Made by a program: the position numbers and the translations under genes. A stretch of DNA of 64,000 bases from assembly GCF_963678635.1 (NCBI RefSeq), contig NC_087070.1, positions 31,785,704 to 31,849,703 on the forward strand. Reading direction: 5' to 3'. Shown here in pieces: positions 36,152 to 46,171 of the stretch. Position 1 is the stretch's first letter, and each line of letters begins with the position of its first letter. Source of the stretch: Symsagittifera roscoffensis (lineage: Eukaryota > Xenacoelomorpha > Acoela > Convolutidae). Under the pieces are notes generated by a model, which was not told the origin of the DNA, ran no database searches, and worked only from the letters and a program-made list of their open reading frames with translations.

Positions 36152-37046
36152 TTAGTTGAACTTAAAATAATTCTTCTTTTGTGTAGAGGAGTTCTTTTTT
36201 GTGTTAGTTCTGAAATTTTTTTTCGATTTTTTACTACGTCTTCTTTCCGAAGATCTCGAAGCTCTCCTCTTAATAGGTTTACTAAACACTCGCTCAGAAA
36301 CTGAATGAAATCTTTTGGGCAATTGAGAATGAATTGTTTTCGAAGCCTTAGGGAAAATTTTTGAAATATTGGGAGAATAGAGACGTATTGTGTACTCATC
36401 GTCCAAAAACTTTGTCTCTATTCCAGCTGGTAAGTAAAATTTTGTTGGAACTGAGCCACTATTAGTGCAATACCTAAGTGAATCAACTGTTTTTGGGGTT
36501 AAATCAATAAGTAAATGACCATAAGGAACGGATGTTGCATCTTGATACCACTCTTTCAATTGAGATCCTAGACCTAGTTGTTGACTTAATGTATTGATTT
36601 GTAAAACATCCCTCGGCGACTTGAACAAGACTATGTGTGTATTTTGTAACTCTACATCTCGTTCTAAATTGCTTTGATGAAATAAATTGTGTTTGATGTA
36701 TTTTGTAATCAGACCCCTGTGTCTCCCCGCAGTAGCAATTTTTACAAATTGTTTGGAGTTTGAAATTTCTTCACAAGAATTATCAAAATATAAGCAAATA
36801 CTTAGTTCCATTATTGGGGAGATTTTCAATCAAGTCAAAATCTACTCCTTGGATAAATTTAAGGTTTTTTCTTTGCATTTGACTATAAAGAGGTTGATAA
36901 TGTTGATAAAAATAAAAAATTTTGTCAAATGCTGGTTAAAAAGTATCAATTTTCAACCAATCAAAAATAAGATGCGATTTTTCAGATCCACTTGGTCCAA
37001 CTAGGGAAATAAAAATTCGTTCTTTGGTAGATATTATTTTATTCAT
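36152..37046 (-). pseudogene. Polinton packaging ATPase (FtsK/HerA type), broken
   Basis: ATG 37046, end 36152, about 298 codons. Walker A is LVGPSGSEKSHLIF: the Gly before Lys in the usual GxxxxGK[ST] is Glu here (one G to A change). TAA follows IDTF near 36943. Walker B region GTKYLLIF is then broken by a one-base frameshift near 36790 before DNSCEEISNSKQF. Downstream FVKIATAGRHRGLITKYIKH, HNLFHQSNLERDVELQNTHI and VLFKSPRDVLQINTLSQQLG are the conserved ATPase core, followed by a basic, Ser-rich tail. Such ATPases pump the genome into the capsid. The start overlaps the membrane-protein stop in ATGA. Confidence 0.9.
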
Positions 37047-37306
37047 AGCTTTGGAGAAGGTAGAATATAACCGAATGTACTTGATAAAATAGCTATCCAA
37101 ACTGTTGTTTCTTCACATGTTGTGGATAACATAATTCGAACGATTGCACATACTAGCATCAAAACTATAACAAAAAATTGGCACAAAAAAACTAAAAGAG
37201 ATCTATTACATGTACGTCCAAATAATTTCCATGATCTTCGTTCATGATTTTCTTCATCAAAAACAAAATTTCCTAAATTTACGGGCTTGTCACATTGATC
37301 GACCAT
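37043..37306 (-). CDS. small Polinton membrane protein, intact
   Basis: 87 residues from ATG 37306 (a TTG further upstream is in frame but the ATG gives MVDQCDKPVNLGNFVF). After a soluble, charged N-terminus (ENHERRSWKLFGRTCNRS) there is a strong hydrophobic helix LLVFLCQFFVIVLMLVCAIV and a second one VWIAILSSTFGYILP, so two membrane spans with a short TTCEETT loop. Polintons often carry a small membrane protein next to the ATPase gene; its role is unknown. There is no lesion. The TGA stop overlaps the ATPase ATG by four bases (ATGA), which suggests coupled expression from one transcript. Confidence 0.72.
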   Translation of the reverse strand: MVDQCDKPVNLGNFVFDEENHERRSWKLFGRTCNRSLLVFLCQFFVIVLMLVCAIVRIMLSTTCEETTVWIAILSSTFGYILPSPKL

Positions 37307-37367
37307 CTTAACTCGAAAAGAAAAAGTTGACAAGGAAATTTAATTAATGTTTGAAAATGGTAGTACA

Positions 37368-38057
37368 TTAAGAATAATATAATTTACAATTTGTTAAAAA
37401 ACATCGAGTCCATGTTCCGTTTGCAAATGCTTTTCTTTCTGCACAGTGAAGAGTTTTTGCATGACGAAATGGGTAGTTGCTACACCTCCAATCATATTCT
37501 TTATCTTTGAATATCAAAAACTGAACTTTAGGGCAAGCGTAGTCATCCAAATTAATAATCTTTGTTTCCAAAAATTCTGATAGAATCTTACATTTTTCAT
37601 AACCTTTTGCAAAAAATTCCGTGTCTGTGGCTTCTAGATTTTTCAATATTTTTTCAAGTTCAGTATATTTTTCGTAACCACTGCTCCAATTGATTCCATG
37701 AAGATGCTGTGTACACCAAAAAGATTGGGATGTTGGTTTGAATTTTTTGGCAAGCTCCTGATCCATAGTTGACTCTTTGTCAGAATTGAGTTCCAATATA
37801 GGAACGAGTCCAAGGTTTTCAGCATCGTGAATAACAGTATTTCTAATTGCTGAGATTGCTTCTCCTTCTTTTTCACCAAGATAGACTTGCTGTCTTTTTT
37901 CGAGTTGTCCCAACTCATTTTTCTTGAATAGTTGAAAGCAGGGTTCAAAATAAATTTTCCCTTTGTAGGATTTTTGGGACCAAGCAAATCTCCCAATTCT
38001 TGTTTGATTTTTTGAGAATTCAATGTAATTGGGACTTGTGTCTTTTCTTGAGTACAT
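37368..38057 (-). CDS. 229-residue Polinton accessory protein, unknown
   Basis: An intact frame from ATG 38057 to the stop at 37368. I recognise no domain. The N-terminal third has a Lys/Arg/Tyr-rich part (FAWSQKSYKGKIYFEPCFQL), then YLGEKEGEAISAIRNTV, a middle with FWCTQHLHGINWSSGYEKYT, and a Cys/Trp-rich end (YDWRCSNYPFRHAKTLHCAE and WTRCFLTNCKLYY). The five or six Cys and several His in the last 60 residues could bind metal. It is the first gene of the minus cluster, 61 bp before the membrane-protein ATG, and starts ~200 bp from a divergent plus-strand gene. Intactness among broken neighbours may be chance. Confidence 0.65.
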   Translation of the reverse strand: MYSRKDTSPNYIEFSKNQTRIGRFAWSQKSYKGKIYFEPCFQLFKKNELGQLEKRQQVYLGEKEGEAISAIRNTVIHDAENLGLVPILELNSDKESTMDQELAKKFKPTSQSFWCTQHLHGINWSSGYEKYTELEKILKNLEATDTEFFAKGYEKCKILSEFLETKIINLDDYACPKVQFLIFKDKEYDWRCSNYPFRHAKTLHCAERKAFANGTWTRCFLTNCKLYYS

Positions 38058-38231
38058 TTTTGAAGAACAGAATGATCAGATGAAGAGAAATGAGAGAAAT
38101 GAGTTTGAGATTAAACGAAATTGAAAGTAAACAATATGAGTCATTCACTGAACCATAAAAGGAAATAGAACTATAATTGGAATTTTTAAGGGAAATTTCC
38201 AAATATGGAATTGTGTAGAAGTTAGTGTTCC

Positions 38232-38239
38232 TATATAAA
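38232..38239 (+). promoter_or_regulatory. TATA box of plus-strand gene
   Basis: TATATAAA lies 33 bp before the ATG at 38272 in an AT-rich divergent intergenic region. Spacing implies a very short leader. It fits a core promoter for the plus-strand frame, although AT-rich DNA gives such matches by chance. Confidence 0.4.
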
Positions 38240-38271
38240 CCCACAATTTTCAGCAAAAATCATTGTTCCAG

Positions 38272-38970
38272 ATGGCTGCAGCTATGTGTCAAGCTCTTCT
38301 CAGCTTTTATTCAGAGTATTGTCAAAAATCGCTATTTATTTCCGTTTCCAGTGATTTTTACGAAAAATATAAAGTAAACAATAATTTTTGTGTCTCTACC
38401 CACAATTCTTACTGTTCTTTGGAAAATTGTAAGTTCCACATACTTCTGATTGGTTCATCTTTCGATCAAGTTTACAACGATTGGGTAATTTTCATTTCAC
38501 ATACCAAATTATCGATTGTCTTTACACTCTGTACAAATACAGATTTTGTTCGAATGTTATTTCATCAACTGGCGAAGTTTTCAATCAACTTGACCGCGCT
38601 GATCATCACAATTTGAAATGGAAAGGAGCAGAAAAAATGCCAAGTGTTGCAAAGAAAAGACTGTTACGCAAAAAATTCAAGTCACTATTTATGTTCTAAC
38701 CAGAAACTAGCTTCCACACAAACTATTGGTTCAGCTTTTCTAGAAAAAGTTCGTAAAGTACAAAACTCAAAATATGAACATGATTTGTTAAAAATAATTG
38801 ACTGTTTTTTTGATGGTTATGGATTTGTAAATAGTGATCATGTCAATTTTTCAATAAAAACTTCTGATATTCCATCTATTTTCTCTCATATGTTTACAAA
38901 ATTACCATTAATTACCAAAAAAAATCACCGTTGTCAAAAACCTTTGCACAAAAAGATTTCAAACATGTAA
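38272..38970 (+). pseudogene. unrecognised plus-strand Polinton gene, frameshifted
   Basis: The ATG at 38272 opens a frame (MAAAMCQALLSFYSEYCQKS) that has coding character to about 38480. Coding text then continues in the next phase (YQIIDCLYTLYKYRF, TGEVFNQLDRADHHNLKWKG, KKRLLRKKFK) to about 38690, and returns to the first phase (NQKLASTQTIGSAFLEKVRK, HDLLKIIDCFFDGYGFVNSD) until 38970. So two frameshifts appear to break a protein of about 230 residues. Family unknown; a basic patch KKRLLRKK is visible. It is transcribed away from the structural cluster and is followed directly by the 31 bp minisatellite. Confidence 0.45.
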
Positions 38971-38979
38971 GAAAGATGT

Positions 38980-39400
38980 AATATTTGTTTTGATTTTCAA
39001 AAAGTTGCAAAAAACATTTCAATTTTTTTAACAAGTTGTAAAAAATGTTTCAATTTTTTTGACATAATGCGAAAAGAGTTTCAACTTTTTTGAGAAGATG
39101 CGAAAAGTGTTTTACTTTTTTTAACAAGATGCGAAAAGTATTTCAATTTTTCACTACAAATGCGAAAAATGTTCCACTTTTTTCGACAAAATGCGAAAAG
39201 TGTTTTACTTTTTTCGATAAAATGCGAAAAGTGATTCAATTTTTTCGACAAAATGCGAAAAGTGTTTTACTTTTTTCGATAAAATGCGAAAAGTGTTTCA
39301 ATTTTTTCGACAAAATGCGAAAAAGGTTTTACTTTTTTTCGACAAAATGCGAAAAGTATTTCAATTTTTTCTACAAAAGGCTAAACGTGTGTACAAGATG
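38980..39400 (+). repeat. 31 bp minisatellite GACAAAATGCGAAAAGTGTT
   Basis: About 14 copies of a 31 bp unit (GACAAAATGCGAAAAGTGTT plus TCAATTTTTTC, alternating with TTACTTTTTTC) fill the stretch. Because 31 is not a multiple of three, frames that read through it cycle over KMRKVFQFF and KCEKCFTFF phrases; the 107-codon frame at 39090-39413 is this artefact. A second array of the same unit lies at 59800-60250, also beside a copy of the accessory gene that follows here. Confidence 0.9.
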
Positions 39401-39641
39401 CAATATCGATTAGCTATCTTTTTTACTTGTGTACAGTTTTTCTAGTGTTTTTCCGAATTTTTGTGCAAAAATTAATCAAATTTTTAACATGTGTGCGAGT
39501 TCGGTGCACTTAACTAAGTTCTAATTGTTTTTCAATGGTTTACCTTGAACCTCTCATCTATTCTCATAATTAAAGTGAAATTGAAGAAATTAATTACAGA
39601 AAACGAAGTCAAAACCAAACAACCTTTATTTACAAAAACAT

Positions 39642-40130
39642 TTAATCAAAGAGCTGTCGAGCAGCAGAAGAGTTCTGGAGGTTCTCTATAGAACGCAGAG
39701 CTGGACGAGGTTCCATTGCTGGTGGTTGTTGTGGAACTGGAGGCGTCATTGTTTCTGAGAATCCCTCATCTTCATCTATTGTGATGGGGTTTTCGACTGA
39801 TCCTTCCTCCTCCCAAGGAAAAAGGAAGTCGTCGACTGGTTGAGCCACAAATCTTGAGTCCGGAATCTCGGGATAGTTCATTCCCACATGATCAGAAACT
39901 TCCCACATCATTTGCACTGTTCCAAGTTGGTTCTCTGTGATGGGAACTTGCATCATATGCTGTTCGTTGAAATCCCTTCGCATCACTTCCACCATGTGCC
40001 AGACTTGGATTGGGATATCCATTCGTGCCAGAAAACCTCCAGAGACTGTTTCTCGCACTTCAATTTGTACTAGATCAGGCGAAAATTCTACAGAGTACAT
40101 GACGTTGCTGTTTTGCACTGAGAAGATCAT
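39642..40130 (-). CDS. Polinton accessory protein with acidic SIM-like motif
   Basis: 162 residues from ATG 40130. The N-terminal part has short beta-like segments (MYSVEFSPDLVQIEVRE) and a conserved block ARMDIPIQVWHMVEVMRRDF. The C-terminal half is acidic and disordered-looking: QPVDDFLFPWEEE, then VENPITIDEDEGF (residues 113-124) and a Pro/Gln-rich tail. ITIDEDE resembles a SUMO-interaction motif (hydrophobic core next to acidic residues), which in viruses and transposons can target nuclear bodies; this is inference. A paralogue with the same blocks is at 60509-60958. No lesion. No family I can name. Confidence 0.7.
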   Translation of the reverse strand: MIFSVQNSNVMYSVEFSPDLVQIEVRETVSGGFLARMDIPIQVWHMVEVMRRDFNEQHMMQVPITENQLGTVQMMWEVSDHVGMNYPEIPDSRFVAQPVDDFLFPWEEEGSVENPITIDEDEGFSETMTPPVPQQPPAMEPRPALRSIENLQNSSAARQLFD

Positions 40131-40360
40131 TTTGAGCAATAAGATGACTAAAAGAGCAAAAACAAGAAAGAACTGAGAGGAGGGGGAACCTTACAAAAAA
40201 TGAGTTGAAATTAGGATGTTTAGAGCTGAGAGAGGAGGTAGTGGACGGTGGTTTAGTTGTAAATAAAATGATTTTTAGTAAGGAGTTAGGGGTATCTTCA
40301 ACTGGAATGTGTAGGTTCAACCTATCAGAATTGATTTTCCTTATTTGGATTGTAGTCGTG

Positions 40361-40499
40361 TCTAATCAGATTTCAGCTTCCTTTTATGGGATTCTTGGAT
40401 AAAAGTCGTGTCCAATCGGAAACAAAGCTCCATTTTGGGTATTGTCGTTTCCAATCACAAAATTGATCATTTTTGTTCTAGTTAACGTATCCAATCAGA
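40361..40499. promoter_or_regulatory. array of four CCAAT boxes
   Basis: TCTAATCAGA (40361), TCCAATCGGA (40411), TCCAATCACA (40450) and TCCAATCAGA (40490) share the context GTCGTGTCCAATCAGA and lie about 40-50 bp apart, 230-370 bp upstream of the minus-strand ATG at 40130. CCAATCAG is the classic NF-Y site and works in either orientation. The regular step suggests a bound array. Three are good matches, one (TAAT) is decayed. Confidence 0.5.
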
Positions 40500-40665
40500 A
40501 GACGCTTTTAAGGACTTAAATCTTCCAAATAAGTAAAAATATACACAAAAGCAATTGCAAAAATAAATGACCAAGAGTTGTTTGCAGTAAAAATAAGAAA
40601 TATTGCTGATATAAGTAACAAAAGAAAGAAAATTAATAAAAAGAACATCTCTGCAACTTTTTTCA

Positions 40666-41253
40666 TCAAGTTAATTGAATTTTTTGTATGTAATCAATGA
40701 GAAATTGCTGATTTTTGAGTAGATAGTCAAGTTCTTTGATTTTGATGTAAATTTGGGAAGATAACTCAAAGTTGACGAATTTTTCAAAGCAGACTTCTGG
40801 AAAGCTGATTCCAAACCGAATCAAGCAGGATTTTGAACTTTGAAAATCTTTAAAGAAATGAAGGAATAAAGAATTTTGCTGAGGTGTTTTTACGAATTTG
40901 GGTTTTGGATAGGGGAAAAAAAGAGTTTTTTATATATTATCGTACGATTTTTTGATCAATTTCAAATTCTCGAGAATAAACAAAATTTCTTTCCTTGTGA
41001 GGTGTAATTCAGCCGTAAGTTTAAAACTTTGATACGCAATATGTGAATCAAAAGTAAACTCTTTGATTGAGTAAGTTTCTCTGAAGAGACCTTTACTTAA
41101 TCGGATAACTCTATTTTGTTCAATAAAGACGTCCAAAAAGTTATGAAAAAAGTAAGAGTCAACATCTATTTCATCAATAAGAAAATCAATTGGAATTTTT
41201 TCTTTTTTCTTATAAAATAACTCGAGGAAACTCAAATGTTTTTTGATAGACAT
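40666..41253 (-). pseudogene. unrecognised Polinton accessory gene read across one TAA
   Basis: The ATG at 41253 opens MSIKKHLSFLELFYKKKEKI and runs 107 codons to TAA at 40930. The same frame then stays open for 87 more codons (PYPKPKFVKTPQQNSLFLHF, LIRFGISFPEVCFEKFVNFE, QIYIKIKELDYLLKNQQFLI) to TGA at 40666, so I read one gene of ~195 codons with a single nonsense change. Family unknown. The final block (strand-rich, then IYIKIKELDYLLK) recalls the end of the frame at 58391-58657 (IFIDLSEWRELECKI), which may be a distant relative. It lies between the SIM-like gene and the polymerase, divergent from the latter. Confidence 0.55.
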
Positions 41254-41312
41254 TTTTCAAATAATGACTAAGGTTTTTTAAAAAAAAAAAATTCACTTTT
41301 AGAAAATGCTGA

Positions 41313-41420
41313 ATTCTGATTGGTTGATTTCCAACAAACAGTGTTACTAAAAAAATACTCAATTCTGATTAGTTGATTTTCTCTTATGAAAAGCAAAAAA
41401 ACTTATTTCATTCTGATTTT
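41313..41420. promoter_or_regulatory. repeated TTCTGATTGG (inverted CCAAT) boxes
   Basis: TTCTGATTGGTTGATTTCC (41313), TTCTGATTAGTTGATTTTC (41363) and TTCTGATTTTC (41411) repeat at ~50 bp in the 357 bp divergent region between the minus gene at 41253 and the polymerase at 41611. The core is an inverted CCAATCAGAA, the same box as in the array at 40361-40499, so both promoters of the element seem to share one control signal. Confidence 0.5.
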
Positions 41421-41610
41421 CTTTTACGTTAAAAGCAACTGCTCTATACTTTGATTAACTACTTGAAATAAATTTCAAATATTTTTAACAATTCAAAGTA
41501 AGTAAAAATTTTTTTTACTAAACTTTTTGGAACATTTTAAATCTCCCAATTTGATATGTACCAAGTACTAACAGCTTTACATTAATACCTAAAAATTCTC
41601 CCATTTTTAG

Positions 41611-44600
41611 ATGCCGTCGCTGAATAGAAACGAGAAAATACAGTGTGGGGATTGTGGAAACATGTATAATCGTCAACATGCGGCTCGACACCGCAAAAGC
41701 TGTCAAGCAGGGATTATTTCTTGTCCTGATTGTAAGTATTTCACTTACAATAAACAAGAAATGAATTATCACGTGGCCAAAAAACATGCTCCATCAACTT
41801 CCAAGCAATCAACGGTTTGCTCGTCTTGTGAGCAGGAGTTTCCGAGTTACTACTCTCTCCAACAACATCGGAGAAAAGAACATGGGGTGAAACAACGGAA
41901 ACCAAGTGATACGGTGGCAGACTTGAACAAGATTGTGGAGGAGGAAGGGGAAGATGGAGAGAAACTCAAAGAGGAGTTGAGTGCTTGTCAACACTTCCTG
42001 GTTGACACTGAGATGGAGAATGGGAGGCATAAGGTTTTTAACTTTCAAATGTCACAGTTAGATACCAAGATTATCAACGAGAAGCTTGAAGAAGTCTTCA
42101 ACAAGCTAGATTCCGCTGCAAAAATCAATATTTCTCTGGGATTCGTTCTCCGTAATGTCGAAACGGGAGAATATCGGTATTATTATGCACACGAAAACAA
42201 TACTTTGTTCGAAAAATCGCATTTACTGTGTACGAAAGCGGATTTGATTACAATCCATGGAAAAGTTGAAAAGTTTGATATCGTGGAGCAATGCACCCAA
42301 TAACGTCAGAACACAAAGTGGAGGTTTATGTTGATCACAAATGTTACTGTTTTTGCTGCACTACTGAAAAACATCCCAATGGGATGTCCAGACTCTGTGT
42401 TGCCTGAACCTTTACTACGACATACGCAAGTAAAGTGTCTTTTATCGGATAAAGATAAACAACCATACAAAGATCATCTTTGTCTTTTCCGTGCGTTAAC
42501 AATGTATTTGCTCATACATCTCAACTATTTACAGAGTTTATATCAAAATCTGGATACGATCCGAAGAACTTTCTCGGAGTTGCCATTGATGATTTACCTC
42601 TTGTAGAGGAAATAGTTGAACGAAACATATTCGTTTACGATTTTGACATTCAAGAAGGAGAATATGTTGGAGAATTAGCGAGGCGAAGTATTGGAAAATT
42701 TGAAAAAACTAAGAAAATTGCTAAGATTCAACAACCATATCATTCACACGAATGATATTGATTCCTTCTTCAAGTGTTTTCGATGTCCTAGCTGTGACTG
42801 TTTCTTCAACAGATCAGACAACTTCAACAGACATCTTATGTCTTGTAAAGATAGAGTGCGACACATTTATCCAAAGAATGTATATACACTTCGAGAAACG
42901 CTATTTGAAAAGTTGGAAGGTTTCAATATCCCAGTTTCGAAAGATAACACACTTTTCAACAACCTAGCCATTTTCGATTTTGAGTCGATATGTGTTCCAT
43001 CAGATGAACTGAAAGCTACCCAAACAACAACTTGGATTGGAAAACACGTTCCAATTTCTGTATCAATATCCTCGAACTTGATAGATGAACCAATTTTTCT
43101 TTATAACAAGGATCCGCAAAAGCTTATTATCGATTTTGTAATCAAACTCGAACTTGTGGTTGAGAAAAGAAAGCTCGAAATGAGAACTAAATTTCAAGAT
43201 GTTGAAAGAGTAGTGAATGAGCGGATATCGAAAATTTTCCAAGAGTTGAATGAAAGATGTCGAAATCTTCCAACTGAAAACTTTGAATACGAAGATGAAT
43301 GAATAGAAGATACAGAGGAAACTGATACGTCAACTCAGTTTTTGAGAATGCAGAAAAATCAGCTGATTGATTTGAAACAAAACCTGGAGAGGTATGATCA
43401 CACGTTACCTGTATTTGGGTTTAATAGTGGAAGATATGATCTGAACTTGATCAAGAGCTATCTGATTCCCTACCTAATCAATGATAAAGAAGCTGAACCT
43501 ATGGTTATCAAAAAGGCTAACGATTTCATATCCTTCAAGTTTGGAGATACACAGTTTCTCGCTATCATGAAATTTTTGGGTGGAGCAACATCTCTAGACT
43601 CCTTTCTTAAAGCTTACAAAGCCAGTGAGACAAAAGGGTTTTTTTACCTTATGAGTGGTTTGACAGTCCAGACAAGCTCGAGAGTGAAGAATTACCTCCA
43701 TACGAAGCCTTTTTCAGTAAACTGAGAAACAACAACCCTCTTGATAAAGACTTTAAAGATTACCAGAACCTGAAGTCAAGTGGACTTGATGAGCAGCAAG
43801 CACTAAAGAAACTTCAAATCAGGTCAGTACGTGCATCTGGATGGGATAATTACAAATATTTACAGGAGATTTGGCAGAAACATGGAATGACTACATTTAA
43901 AGATTTTTTGCAGTGGTACAACAACAAAGATGTTGTTCCAACCCTTGAACCAATGCAAAAAATGGTTCAGTTTTATCATCAGAAAGAAATTGATATGTTA
44001 AAACTTGGATGTACTCTTCCAAATCTGGCAAATATTTTTCTTCACAAATCAACCAATGAAAAATTTTACCCTTTTTGCGAAAGTGATAGAGATTTGTGCG
44101 AGAAAATTAGAGAGGATATGACGGGTGGACCATCAATTGTGTTTACTCGAAAAGCTGTTGTGGATGAAACCTTTATCCGGGATTCATCAAATGTCTGCAA
44201 ATCAATTGTTGGAATTGATGCGAGCCAGCTCTATCCCTATTCAATATGTCAAAACATGCCAACAGGATTGTACACAAGATGGGAGTTTGATTCCGATATG
44301 CAAAAATTCAAAGCTAGACATAACCGATCTCGCAATTTTGAGAACATGGTCATGTCTTACTACCAAGAAACCAGACCAGAATGTAGAATTGAGAGCTTCC
44401 ACACATCTGGAAATCAAAAGAAAATTGACTGTTTCAATGTTGATGGATATTGCAATCACTGCAAAACAGTGTTTGAAGCAATGGGATGCTATTACCATTT
44501 TTGTCCTTGCCAGGAGACTCGTCCCTCACTTAGCGATGAAGATATTGAGAGAGGAAACAAAAGGAGAGAGATGGATGACTTGAGACGTGAATATATTCGC

Positions 44601-45945
44601 GAAAAAGGATACAAAATCGAAGAGATGTGGGATTGTGAGTGGTGGCAAAACTTCAAAACGAACGAAAAAATAAAGAATCATATCCAATCCAACTTTCCCT
44701 ACAAAAGACCTCTCTCTACTGATTCTTTATTGGAAAAAAGAAGAGATGGATTTCTTTATGGCTATATTCAGTGCGACTTAGTTGTTCCAGACGAACTGAA
44801 AGCAAAGTTTTCTAATTTTCCTCCAATTTTTAAAAACACTGATGTTGGAAGAAATGACATTGGGGAATATATGCAAAATTATGCCATTGAAAATGATCTT
44901 CTGAAGCATCCCCAGCGTATGCTAATATCTAGTTTCAAACTAGAAAATGGTTCCATCATTACTCCTCTTTTCAACTTCTACATGGAACTTGGCTTACAGT
45001 GTACAAAAGTTTACCGCTTTGTACAGTATCTCCCTCGAAAATGCTTCAACCAGTTTGTTCAGTCGGTTGTTGATGCTAGAAGGGAAGGAGATGAGAACCC
45101 TTTATCCTGTGTTGTTGCAGAGACTATGAAGCTTTTAGGTAATTCATCCTACGGTTACCAGATAATGGACAGATCGAGACATACGATCACAAAGTATTTG
45201 AATGATGAGAAAACACACAAAGCAATTAATGAACCTCTCTTCAAACGATTGAACACTGTTCAGAAAGACTTGTACGAGATAGAGTTACTAAAGTCAACAA
45301 TTGAGAACAAAGAACCCATAATAGTAGGATTTTTCATTCTGCAGTATGCAAAGCTGAGAATGCTTGAGCTTTACTACAATTTTTTTTGACAAATCTTGTG
45401 ATGTAAATAAGTTCGAGGAATTAGAAATGGACACGGACTCGCTGTAGTTAGCTCTTGCTGAGGAAAATTTGTATGATTGTATTTGTCCGGAGAAAAAAGG
45501 TGAATGGGAAAAATTGAGAGAAAAAGATTGCAGAGATTCATTCAGAGCAGATTCAAAAACAAACTTTTTTCCACGAACATGTTGTAGCGTTCACAAGAAG
45601 CACGATAAGCGAGAGCCTGGTATGTTCAAAGAAGAATTTAGGTGTACGGAGATGCTATGTTTATGCAGCAAGACTTATTGTTGCTATGACAACAAATCAG
45701 ACAAAATGAAGTTTAGCAGCAAAGGATTGAATAAAAGAATTCTAGAGGAATCCGGTGATGGACCTATGGAAAAATACAGTAAGGTACTCGACGAAGCAAT
45801 CAACTTGACTTCAACAAACAGAGGGTTTAGAACCATTAATCACACGGTTGCTACATACGAGCAAACAAAGAAGGGATTGAGCTACTTTTACCCTAAGAGA
45901 CATGTTCAGGACGACGGAATACACACAAAACCTTTGAACTTGTAA
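41611..45945 (+). pseudogene. Polinton protein-primed family B DNA polymerase, broken
   Basis: ATG 41611, end 45945, ~1440 codons. N-terminal zinc fingers (CGDCGNMYNRQHAARHRKSC, CSSCEQEFPSYYSLQQHRRK) precede a third (CPSCDCFFNRSDNFNRHLMS). Exonuclease motifs: LAIFDFESI and FGFNSGRYDLNLIKSYL. Polymerase motifs: A in GIDASQLYPYSICQNMP, B in KLLGNSSYGYQ, C in MDTDSL. The end, KGLSYFYPKRHVQDDGIH, is typical. It copies the element using a protein primer. Lesions: TAA 42301, frameshifts near 42515, 42750, 43640 and 45385, TGA near 43303, and TAG right after MDTDSL where Tyr is usual. Two frameshifts lie in T7/T8 runs (43639-43645, 45380-45387), so sequencing error cannot be excluded for those. It faces right, towards the right terminal repeat. 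Confidence 0.96.
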
Positions 45946-46171
45946 ATAACTGATGGTGTAATAGCATTCAATTCAGTATTGATTAAGTAACTGTAAACTT
46001 GTGGTTAAATGATTATACGAAGCAGTGATTTATATACTTCATCTTTTGAATATAATTTTTTTTCTTCAAAAAACATGATTTTTTTCTCGAAGTTTCGTTA
46101 GGTTTCAATATGGCTTTTAGATAGCTTTCTCGTTGAATCAAACGTATAAAACAATAACCAAAACATCTAAA

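Noticed and set aside
32275-37306. Integrated adenovirus-like virus instead of a transposon
   Set aside because: Capsid, protease and ATPase alone would allow it, but the retroviral-type integrase, the polymerase type and terminal inverted repeats are the Polinton/Maverick combination.
39090-39413. 107-codon Cys/Phe-rich plus frame as a gene
   Set aside because: It is a read-through of the 31 bp minisatellite; the same applies to the 184-codon frame at 59825-60379.
31506-45945. Alternative genetic code to explain the in-frame stops
   Set aside because: TAA, TAG and TGA all occur, at positions where context suggests different residues, and true frameshifts are also present.
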